64,000 bases of DNA from Membranipora membranacea (lineage: Eukaryota > Bryozoa > Gymnolaemata > Cheilostomatida > Membraniporidae): NCBI GenBank assembly GCA_914767715.1, contig OU612075.1, positions 9,920,001-9,984,000 on the forward strand, in the 5' to 3' direction. The position numbers and the translations under genes are program-made. Position 1 is the stretch's first letter. Every line of letters begins with the position of its first letter. The notes under the pieces were generated by a model that had not been told where the DNA came from, did not search any database, and saw nothing but the letters and a program-made list of their open reading frames with translations. Positions 35,023 through 46,000 of the stretch are shown here, one piece after another.

Positions 35023-38000
35023 ATGATGATATTTGAAGATGGTGGAGAGTCTGGAGAAAAAGTAAATGATTCTGTGTTCCATTTCTCTGAGAAGTCAGTC
35101 AGACATGGTAAGTCAAATCATCATGAAACCTCTCTCAGTCTCTTAGTCTTACTCTCTACTAACTATTCTCTGGCTAACTACTATAACTAGTCCTGTCTAA
35201 AAGTCTAGCAATAAACTCCTGCAAAATCAAAGCTTTTTGTAGTACAACAACAATGTTTCTACAATGAATTGAAAGAACCATTGCCACATGACTGGTCACT
35301 AGCTAGGCTAGTCAGTTATTCTTGATGCTGGCTTTTAGAAGCCAGTAGAGTAGTCTAGTAGTGAACTACATGTCTACTCCATAAACCGGGACTCAGGCAA
35401 TGTTTGACTGGGCCCCCAGGTTTTGGAGTAGACTTGTGTAGTGAATAAATGATCATTTGTATACATGTCTCCATCATCCACTCTCCATTAATGAAAAAAA
35501 ACTTGCGGTTGCTCCCATCACTTCTTCCAATCCCATAAAGCCATCGAATACTGCCTGTTGCTGTTGTTAATACATCCCACAACTTGTTTTTTTAAGGATT
35601 TCTACGCAGAGTGTATGCAATCCTCTCTATGCAAATACTACTCACCACTGGAATAGTAGCTATCTTCATGCTCGGGTAAGTGCGAGCCTATTTACAACAA
35701 CCAGATGTCTCCTATCTCATTGTGACTCCATCCTGGTCCATTGCTACGATCTCTAGAGGTACTACGATCTCTAGAGGTACTATGATCTCTAGAGGTACTA
35801 TGATCTCTAGAGGTACTATGATCTCTAGAGGTACTACGATCTCTAGAGGTACTACGATCTCTAGAGGTACTACGATCTCTAGAGGTACTATGATCTCTAG
35901 AGGTACTATGATCTCTAGAGGTACTATGATCTCTAGAGGCACTAGGCAAACATTAACTGGTCAAATAGTTGTATTGAGATCGTGGTCTGGCCGTTACACC
36001 GAGCCTCTTCAATTTCTGCCCGGGTGGTGGGGGGGGGGGGGGGGTGCGAGAGTCTGGGGGGCTGAGACGTATTCCAGACCATTGTTACTGGATTTAGTTT
36101 TTTTCTGGTTTCTCTTATTATAATTTTTTTGAGAAATCAAATGTTTTATTTCATGTTTTTAGCCCTGGTGTGAAAGAATATGTGAGAGGACCAACTGGTG
36201 CCTGGCTATATGGAATCTCTATGTGAGTATTTAATGATTGGTCATATTTAAAGGTTGATGTGATCTGCACTTGTGGTGATTGGTCAGTGTTAAGGTGATA
36301 TTAATTGGATTTTGGATGTCTCTGGATTGTATTAATTTGTTTCATTTGGATATAATATTAAAACGCGATAAAAAGTGCAAATGGAGCCAATGTGTGCAGT
36401 AGGCCTAGCAGAGATAATTGAGGCGCGGGCCGAGTGTTCTTAACCTGTTTAATTGAGGAGGGTTGTTTATTACTAATGGGGAGTGAGTGTTTCCGGATGG
36501 GTACATGTTTGCTTTGAGTGGTGTGACTTTCATTTACCAAAGGGTGAGTGTCGTTGGGGGAGGGTTGATATGCCTGACATGCTTTTTTGTAGAATGCCTC
36601 ATCTGATTTCTCACTAAATGTTTACGTTTGTTTGTAGGCTTGGAACAATTTCATTTCTGCTAGCTATGGCTTGCTTCGAGAAGGCAAGACGCGCTTGGCC
36701 CACAAATATTATCTGCCTTCTTGGATTTGTAAGTAAAGAACATGTGGATAAGCTTATCTTGTAATCTGTTCAGACTTGAATTTTTGGTTACTAATATGCT
36801 ATAGAAAGTAATGGCCTCTCTGTATTATGTATAATCAGTGTGATCAATGGAGATAGGACTTTTCACACATATGCTGTAATAACTATTATCTATTGTTTGT
36901 TTTCATGCCCTTGAATCTAATGATTGATGTTTCTGAATATATTGCTTTGTTACTCATTCCTGTGCATTCTCCTATGTGTCTCCAAGCTGGTTCTGTATTG
37001 CATAGTAACATACCAATGCGGTTATAAAATTGGTTTGGACCAACCCTGATGATATTTGGTGTCCACTAAATAAGTTTCAAGTTATTTATTTTTACAGACT
37101 TTCTTCGAGTCAATTCTTCTGGGAGTCGTCACATGGTAGGTGTCTTTACTACTTTTCCAAAACATCTCCGCAAATGTTTCTTGACAGGATATTCAAAGCG
37201 CTTGTCATTGCGGGAGAAATTCTACAGTGTAGGAAAGAATGGAAATGACTTTATAGGCAGAGAGACAGAAATAGGAAACAATACTAACTCATGAATAACA
37301 ATGATGTGATGGTCAATAATAACATATGATAGCTTATTAATAACGTTTTGTTGGCCTTGTGATTATTTCCTGTTTTATTCCAGTCACTATGACACACATA
37401 TGGTACTGACTGCTGCAGGGATAACCGCTCTGGTTACATTCGGACTCACCATATTTGCTCTTCAAACAAAGGTAATGCCTCGAGACTTTTGTGTTGGCCA
37501 TGATTTTCTCAGAATTTCCTTGAACTAGTAGAATCAACTGAATCCCCATGGAGCTTTGGAGTTTGAATTATAGGAGGATATGACATTGGAGAACAATAAA
37601 CAGTGCGTATTACATTGAGGAATATTGTAGGGCATTAGTTTCAGAGATGGTGAAAAAATGTTCCCTTTTGTAAGCTGTCCACTATAATTATCCTTGATTG
37701 TTAACATTTTTCCTGCTTCCAGAGAGCCTTCATATATCTTCCCATACCAACATAAGGTAAACACATCATCACACATATTATGCTCTTTTGTTATTGTAGT
37801 ATGACTTCACCATGATGGGGGGAATGCTGTTTATAGGCTTGTTTGCTCTGATCGGATTCAGCTTTGTCTCTATGCTTGTTCCCAGTCAGGTATGTAGACA
37901 CTATCCATGGATATGGATACAAACCTGGACAAAATAAAGGTCTCTTGTTAGTTTAAGTGCTTGAGCTCTGTGCAGGTAGTTGTAAGCTGTATTCCATTAT

Positions 38001-38955
38001 CAACCAATGAAATGCCGCTGGATGAAAATGGATCACCAATACCAGCGATACACGCTGAGTTGAGCATGCAAACTAACCTGTATCTTGCTCATTAGTCTAT
38101 CCTTTGCTGCACATATGCGATGTTGGATCCAAGTCAGATATAAATGAAGCAGGCGTTATAGCACATTTCTAAACATAGCTACTATGAGTACCAAAACCAT
38201 ACCAGTGTTGTTGTTCTTGAAAATGTAACCAGGAACTTTTTGCACCATTAAATCCACAACATTCCCTAATTGCATTTGAATGATATATTTGGCTGCTATC
38301 TGTGATAGCTACCAGTATAATCTCTTACTGAATAATGTGGGTTCCTGATCTGCTAATGTGACATTGTGGATACATCAATCATAATAGACTTATGATAAGA
38401 ATGATCCTTTTGGAGGTTATACTCCCTTAAAAATGTAAAAGCTCTCTTCACCCAAAACTCTACACTGCAGCTGTAACTAATAATAGAGAGTTTATGGAGT
38501 CCAATGATGAAATGAACTCACTAGCATTGCTAGAACAAAAGTTCTGGCTTCAGTTATCCACCATGTTTTGCAAAAAAGAATGTTGTGCAAAAAGTGCTTG
38601 AAATCATTTTAATGTATTAGCAATTTCCATTTTGAGACCTCCACATGAATGAAGGTTCAAGGAAGTAGCATTGATTTAATCTACCATAATCCTTGATTGT
38701 CCCTGGGTAGTAGCAGTTCTCATTGTATAACCAAACTTAATTTGTTTACAGATGACGCAGATAGGGATGTCAGCTTTTGGAGCTTGTTTATTTGGTATGT
38801 ATATAGTATTCGACACACAGATGATGCTCGGAGGAAAACACAAATATGCCATATCCCCAGAGGAGTATATCTTTGCTTCACTCAACCTTTACCTGGACAT
38901 TGTTAACATGTTCCTCTATATTCTGTCTATTCTGAATGAGGGTCGCAGGAGTTAG
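35023..38955 (+). CDS. Lifeguard / TMBIM (Bax inhibitor-1 superfamily) membrane protein
   Basis: Eight exons join in phase to 244 residues: 35023-35107, 35597-35675, 36163-36222, 36638-36728, 37098-37135, 37384-37471, 37800-37889, 38752-38955. After a short acidic N-terminus comes FLRRVYAILSMQILLTTGIV and a run of about seven hydrophobic helices. Family landmarks are VFDTQMMLGGKHKYAISPEE and the last helix LNLYLDIVNMFLYILSIL. The LGGKHKYAISPEEYIFA signature fits the Lifeguard branch (GRINA/FAIM2-like) more than classical Bax inhibitor-1. Family members sit in Golgi, ER or plasma membrane, lower ER calcium and restrain apoptosis. The N-terminus is shorter than the Pro-rich tails of vertebrate relatives. 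The chosen ATG (35023, with another ATG next) could be replaced by an upstream exon, since the frame stays open further left. Confidence 0.93.
35743..35940. repeat. 18-base minisatellite, 11 units
   Basis: Eleven head-to-tail units of the 18-mer CTACGATCTCTAGAGGTA, varying mainly at one C/T position (ACG or ATG). Each unit contains the palindrome CTCTAGAG. Because 18 is divisible by three, frames stay open on both strands, but the array lies in the Lifeguard intron after 35675 and is not coding. Confidence 0.95.
36021..36075 (+). repeat. G-run repeat, copy 2
   Basis: A run of about 17 G is followed by TGCGAGAGTCTGGGGGGCTGAGAC. The phrase AGTCTGGGGGGCT recurs at 13632 and, inverted, at 60556. 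It lies in a Lifeguard intron. Confidence 0.6.
37965..38085. repeat. MITE family 3, partial copy
   Basis: GAGCTCTGTGCAGGTAG, then TATTCCATTATCAACCA, and further on a GAGTTGAGCATGC end, follow the family order seen at 25425-25700. It lies in the last Lifeguard intron. Confidence 0.45.
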
Positions 38956-39779
38956 ATGCTCCTCGCCAGCTTGGCATTCCAATAGGACTCAAACTCTGCA
39001 GGAATAGCTGTAGTGGCATGATCAACCACTGGAATGCTACTATCAGTTATCACGGCACAGTTTGAGCACTTAAACTACAGTAGGACATGTTGTTGAGTAT
39101 ACCACAATGCAAAAACCTGGAATTCCCGGAGAGATTAACTTGATCTTTCAGGGGGTTCCAGGTTACTGTTGCATTGTGGGAGTGTTGTCAACATGTTTTA
39201 TTTCATATCATTTCATTGATCAGTCTTGAGTCTCTCTACCATGATTTTTTTTTAATCTGACTATGTCCAGTAAGTTCAAACGCAATTTTAAAATTCTGGC
39301 AAAGGGAATCAAAATGATTAATTTTGTCATGTCTTAATGTCTCTTTTAATTTTTGTTGTCAACGCTAGATCTGTCCTGTTTGTTGGTGTTGGACACTCTT
39401 ATTGAGACACACATCTGTGTTACAGTACATATAAATGAAAAACAATATTAAGAAAAACAACTTTTATTTCCAGAAGTATTACTCTATTTATGTCATCAAA
39501 TCAAACTATATATTTTTGATAATATTGATCCAAATAATAATTATAATAAATGATTATTTATTTCTTGTTATAATAATAATGATAATAATTACATGAAATT
39601 TTTTGATGTTCAAGGCCCCATGCGGGCAAATGAGAAAACGCTTACAATAGAATAAGATTCATGACTACTGTTGTTACAAACAATCATATCGGCAGCTATT
39701 CATTCTGTGATCTAATTCAGCAAACAATCGAGGTTCAGTGTTGACGACGCACCTACCTCTCATAGTTATAACACATGTA
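38956..39779. other. Lifeguard 3' flank
   Basis: Directly after the stop lies a MITE family 3 copy (38980-39070: AACTCTGCAGG...TAGTGGCATGATCAACCA...GTTTGAGCACTT). A further inverted phrase AACCTGGAATTC... with GGTTCCAGGTTACTG lies near 39112-39172, itself flanked by ACATGTTGTTGAGTATACCACAATGC and its near inverse. Several AATAAA hexamers occur near 39540-39550. No gene is seen. Confidence 0.55.
39545..39550 (+). terminator. Candidate poly(A) signal of the Lifeguard gene
   Basis: AATAAA within an AT-rich stretch about 590 bases after the stop codon. The 3' untranslated region length implied is ordinary, but closer non-canonical signals cannot be excluded. Confidence 0.35.
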
Positions 39780-40028
39780 CTCTAGTCCGTACTACTCTCA
39801 TCACGTTTTCTACCAACACACACTTGGACTTGTCTGTAAAAGTTTATCTTTCTGTTTCACATTCTTTCTTACGAACCATACACTCTATAGCTGTAAGATC
39901 GGGTCGTTCCTACTGTAGTGCATACTACTCTCATCACTAACACCTACTCAAGCTCAGACTGTCGGTAAAAGTTATTTCTATCTTCACGTTCTATCTGACA
40001 CAATCTATCTAAAGCTCACCGCTGTTAG
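39780..40028 (+). repeat. Tandem duplication of the leader/promoter of the mosaic receptor
   Basis: Two diverged units of about 125 bases. Shared phrases are CATACTACTCTCATCAC / CGTACTACTCTCATCAC, GTAAAAGTT, and ACACTCTATAGCTGTAAGATC against CTATCTAAAGCTCACCGCTGTTAGATG. The duplication runs up to the start codon; the first unit has ATC where the second has the ATG. Confidence 0.65.
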
Positions 40029-43000
40029 ATGGGTGTATTTCCCATCTCAGTTGTTGTCGGTTTATTGACCATTTGCTCGGCCTACGATCTCGGATATATA
40101 AACTCAGACTGTCAGTCTGTACTCTCAGACTCAGGGCTGCCCCGACCTCATGATATACATGGATGTGTTATAAACTACATCGACGATATGATAGCATGTA
40201 CCGACCCTGACACTCCTCACTACTTCACCTGTCAGAAAAGGTATGTCCGATTATATTGTCGGCGGGGTCGTGCGGAAGGGAAGGAAAAATTGAGCTGGGC
40301 AGCCTTCACTAGCCTTTTTTGACAATCTGGCTGTCCCTTTGCCTTTAATAACCACTTATATTTTTTCAATAACCAATATACTAATTTAGTACAATAAAAC
40401 CTAAAACAAAAGAAGTATATCTGTATAAATAAGCAAAAAGAATACTGTATTATCTACAATGTTGAATCTCTCTGGGCGCTTACATACCCCATAGGAGTAA
40501 AATATTAGGAGTTTCCGAAAGGTTGCTGTTTTACGCTATCTAATATTAAGACTTCTAACTACCAGCTTGGTCAAGGAAATATTAGAGCTAGCCAAAATTC
40601 AGTGGTCATCGAACCTGCTTGACTAAGCTCTTGCTAAGATTCACAGTCCAAGAGGGTATATGGTTTTGGGTTCAATGTAAGTGATACTCCTTGAGTGATG
40701 TTTAGGGTCAGGTGATGAAATTAAGATCAAGACTATGATTTTGTCCCTTGAGTAGCCTAATTGTTATTCTGAGTTTGAGTAGCTATTCGTAGATTCAACT
40801 GTGTCTATCACCATGATAAAAATTAGCCAGTTTTGATGGTGTTTATCTACTGGTATTGCCAATGCCTACATAATCACACATCCTATTTGCTTGCAGACCT
40901 GATGCAGAATCCAGCAATTCAACAGTATTTTCGTTTGTCTGGAGTATTGATGGATCCTATTTTACAGATATGTCAAATATAGCAAAGCTCACCAGTGATA
41001 TATTTGAGAACGCCAACCCGCCACAACCTCACAATGAACAGACTGGTCCCAGGTTAGAACTTATACATTTCATGTGACAGCTGTGCTCTAGAACTGAAAG
41101 TTGATTGTAAACCTATGTGTAGTTGCTGGAATGTATGTGTTTACAATTTTGGCTTAACTTCTGATTCTGGCTGCTCTTCCTACTGGATAATTGTAAACAA
41201 GTCAAGTTGGCTATGGAATGCCAGCTGACCCATAACAGGATATAACCTTATTTAGACCAGTCATATTATTCTCACTATAATATATTGATACTATAATAAG
41301 TTTTGCACTATTCATGATTAGCATGTACCATATAATGTTAATTTTCCCTTATCTTCTTATGACAGCATTCAATGTTTGAACGTACGTGAGATATGTGAAT
41401 GTAAGGATATATCATGTGATGTCTGCTCCACTCTGCCTTGCTCTCCCTGCTCGTATGATGTTTGTCCGACTGACGAAGTGTTGGATCCGTGTCCTACTGC
41501 CGCCAATCCCTCTGATACAGGTACACTCGGCAGGTTACATAGTCAGCTAATGTTTAAACCAGTGAATCCGACCACATTTCACCTAGCCTCATCCCAAATC
41601 TGTCGCGCTAATAGCAGAGTACGGTGCTATTGGTTGTGGTGATGATCGTCGGATACACTTAGAAAGCATTCACTTCAGAAAATTGTCATATGTACAAAAC
41701 TATTATCTTCCATGATGCCAGATTCAAATTCAAATGTACAATCATACTTATACATTTTGTAGTAATTTATGTGCTTCATGGATGAATTTTGTGTGTTTAT
41801 GCATTTCATGCTCTATTTTTGAGTTCTAGTAGACTGCACTTTGAAGAAATCAACGTATATTACTTAGCAATTCTGATGCCAATGAGCAAATCTCTTGATC
41901 AATTTAATTTTGTATGAGGGCTCAAGAACCATTCTGAAGATATCGTTTGAATACTTACTAATGATTTTCCTCGTAGGTTCACTTGAGGCTGACTGTGTGA
42001 CATCAGAACCTCTGACCCAATGTGAATACTGCGCTGTATCGCCTTGTGATGCCTGTAACGGGGCGGAGTCTTGTCTACGTACATGTACAAGTGATCTGTG
42101 TGAGGAGTGTACGTGCGGACGACAAGGAGGAACCGGTAAGATTATGGCTTTGTCCTGGTATCCACAAGGGACCCCTGATAATGTGAACCTAAAGTCTAAA
42201 AATCTAAGAATCTAAAACATGAAGCAATAAAACACAGTGTTTTAATGTTTTATTAAATCTATTGGCGTTTGTTTCAACTTCATTGGCAATGATTTGGAAA
42301 CAATGTCTCTGTTTCAATGGTGCAGATTCTGAATCAAAAATCAATTTTATCCTAACATAAGCGGTTTTCAAGAAAACCCTCTTTCAGCACGTTTTTCCTA
42401 TGCGGCGTGGGTTAAAAGTACCAAACTGGAGAGAGGACAACTCCAAATTGAGGCATAAATCAGAGCTCAGAAAACTGTCTATTCATATACTTGATCCCTC
42501 TGATACCTGGAGCTGAAGTTTAGTTTAGCTAGTTTCAGTGAGACTTAAAGTTAGCTAGCACGAAACTTTGGGTAGCTAATGCGGGAGTCCATACAAAGTG
42601 AAAGGGTTGGGAAAATTTAAGCTAGCTTTAAATTGAGCTATTTCAGGCGTGTGCGAAATGGCATACATTTCCTACTGCTATCACTTCTCCCTTCTAAAGT
42701 ATGTAAATAGAGCTAACATAGAATCACGTGCTGGACTTTTTTCATTTTATTTTTATTTGTAGATGACTTCTGTTCACAGAAGCCTTGTTATGTTTGCCAG
42801 ACAGCTGCATGTTTTGAATGTAACTTGCCACGTACCTCACCATCTTGTAGCGCTAAAGCCTACAATAGATGTGACTGTCATGAAGTGTGCGAATTTCCCA
42901 TCATAGAGAATTATGATGTCGCTTATGCACTGCGAGTGAAAGACCTACCACATTTGGACGTAAGGTTTCCTCATCATAATGTCACCTATGAATAGTACCC

Positions 43001-46000
43001 ATTGTGGGTTTGTGTTATTTGGTGGGGCAAAAATATTGCAACTCTCAAACAAATGACTTTATTTTCCAAATATTCCCACAACTTTGGGGGACCTTGCTCT
43101 GAAATTGGGGCATTTCGAACATATTCATAACTGATAGGCGTACAATGAAGTGACAACTTTATTGGTTGAGAGAAAATTGAGCAGAATATTAATTCCAGTA
43201 AAGGTAATAGCTTCAGCTTCATCCTGGAGACATTTAAAAATTTGCCACAGTGTTTTTTTATCAGACTTTAAAGTGATACCAAGTATCTCTCTAAGAGTTG
43301 CTACCTACGCCTCGCCCATGACTGCAATGAATATTTTGCAGGTTATAGAGCAGGGTTTTTTGACACCTCTGATGGAGTATCTTGAGGAGTTCACTGTGAT
43401 TAACACCCCTTCACTGTACACTGTAGATGTCTGCGCTCCGGGCGAGTAAGTGTGATCGTCTTCTATTTTGTTTCTTGCATCGCAACAAAATGGAAAATTT
43501 TGATAATTGTTAAATGATCCTTCCACAAAACGGTTGCCAAAATATGCCAATAACAACTAGAAAATAAAATTGTACTGATGAGAAGCAGTGCAACAAAACT
43601 TCTTACCAAAAAAAATTAGTAATCCAAATGGATCTTGTTGATTCTCTTGTTATTTCCATTTTATAGGTCATCTTTTCCAGCTCTACGCAACATAACAATC
43701 ATCATCAATAGCGGCTGTGGACTGACTGACCTTGAGTTTCTAGAACATTTAGAAACCTCAGCACCCTATCTGGACTTGACTGTGATATGCAGACCATATA
43801 GGAACCTTCTCAAACCTCAAACTTTACAAGGTTGGTTACTGTCACTTGCCTACCATTCTATTGTAATTATGTTGCATCGCATCGAGAAAAAAACTTAGAC
43901 ACATCAAAAGACAGCATTTTCCAATATTGAAAGCTGCGTCGGTATTATTGGATCTATCCAAATTTTCACCACTCTGGAAATAGACCCCTTTTGTATCAAC
44001 ATCAGTGGTGTGGTCTATTCAGAGATTATAGTCTCTGGTCTATATATTTTGGTTTGGGCTCCTTTCGTTGCCTGCTCAAGATGATATAAAGATTTATTGA
44101 AGGTTTGCGGAGACTGATGACTGAAGGTTTACGGACTCTGACTCTTATAGGGGTTACTGATGGTTTCAGTTTTGATTACTGCTCTATATACCCCTATATA
44201 CAAAACGCTGTGCCTGGGAGGCAAATACGAATAGTGGAAGATGACCCAAATCTACAATGTGGATGTCTCACGGCTTTCTATAGGAAGTACGGTAAGTTTT
44301 GTGTTGATTCAGCTGGTCTGACTTTCGTAAAAACTTGCTATATCCTGTGTGAAGTTTCCGGTAGAGAACTGTCATTAATTAGGAAATCGATATAGATTTT
44401 AATTGTGCGCGCAGATCATAGTCTTATTTGATGCACTGGTCAACCAACTGACAGTCAGTCAAGGAAAGAACAAATACACAATGACAAACCTCACATACTT
44501 TCCACACAGTGAATATGCGCCACAACTTTGTTGGGCAGCAGGGGTAATGATATGTACCCAGGGTTCCCAATTGAGAACCGCTCAATTTCATTTTGAAAAC
44601 TGGCGTTGTCAATATATATCTGGCATTTGTTATTGAAATCACAGTTTGATTTCTAGTGTATGTCTATGAATGTTCAAAGGTCAAACCGCAAAGGGGGCTT
44701 ATGGACCTCCAAATGAAATAGGCTTTTATGGTGATAGCGATCTGCAGAATAATGAAGAGTTGACCTGCAGCAATACTGGTGAAAATCTGACATCATATGT
44801 GTACAGCTGTGAGATGGGAGAGTTTGGCTCGGAGACTGCTTTCTATTACGGTATTGGTGTGGATCTCGATGTTACACACAAATGTACTCAAAATGACGGT
44901 AAGACTTATTTAAGACACCCTAGAGAAGTGAAGTATGTGCATGAGGGAAGATTTGCCATTTTGCACAGGCTTGTATTAGATAAATTTATGACTAGCTAAT
45001 ATTTAACTTTATAATGTAAACTCCCACCTTAGCTTGCTATGAAATTGGTGGTAGTTAAGGCACCCCACCCCACCCCACCCCACCCCCAACTAGGTTAACC
45101 AAACTCTAGTTTATCATTTTAAAAAGTTTTCTAGCGGTAGATTTTGTAGGGAGATGAATCATTTTGGTGTGTTTAAAACGGTTAACGTGACAATATACCA
45201 ACCTAGATCAAGTTTGATCCATTTCTCCCTCATCGGAATTGCCCCCCTCTACTGACACTGACAACGGCGTATCAGTAGAGGGAGGGGGGCAATTCCAATG
45301 AGGAAAAAAGGGATTGAACTTGATCTAATCCCAACCTAAAGCTTGAGACCGGCCTGCTTCAGTCCTGAATACTTATCATCTTCTTCTCAATGTCAGATCT
45401 CTGCTTGGTGGGATGTGACTGTGGAGTAGAGTATGTCAGCTGTGAGTTTGGACCTACAGCGGAGTTTGATAGCTATTATATCAATATCGCCTTTCAGGGT
45501 AAGTTAGCACTGTTGATGGAGAGCATATATCATTGCTGATACTCTGCCCGAGTTGCTAGTAGTTTCTTTCAATTATCATTATCAACTATATTGTAGTGAA
45601 AAGGGATTGTAACTATCAGCATTCCGGGCAGATTTTGGGCACTTTGAATAAATTGAAACAAATTGATTCATACGCAAAGATGGCTGTCTGCTTGACCATA
45701 CAGATAAAATAGCGACCTGCTCCTATAAATCCAACTTTTGACCCTTGACTTGGCCTTGACCTGAAAAGCAGAGCTGTCTCAATTTAATTTGTTGCATGGT
45801 GTAACTCGTTATTGTATACTGTATGGTGTAATGGGGCTCTTTGAATGATCCTTGACTTGTAAGGTCACATTGAGGTTGCGCTTTACTCAGAAGTAAACAT
45901 GAGCGTGAAATTTATACAAGATAAGACAACTTCTCTCTCCCGAGAAAAACCATGCTGGTCACAGATGCTGGTTCACGTTCAATATGGTACGGCAACTTCT

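Noticed and set aside
35680-36123. 147-residue plus-strand frame and two minus-strand frames around the minisatellite
   Set aside because: The frames exist because the 18-base unit is divisible by three. The array lies in a Lifeguard intron bounded by good splice sites.
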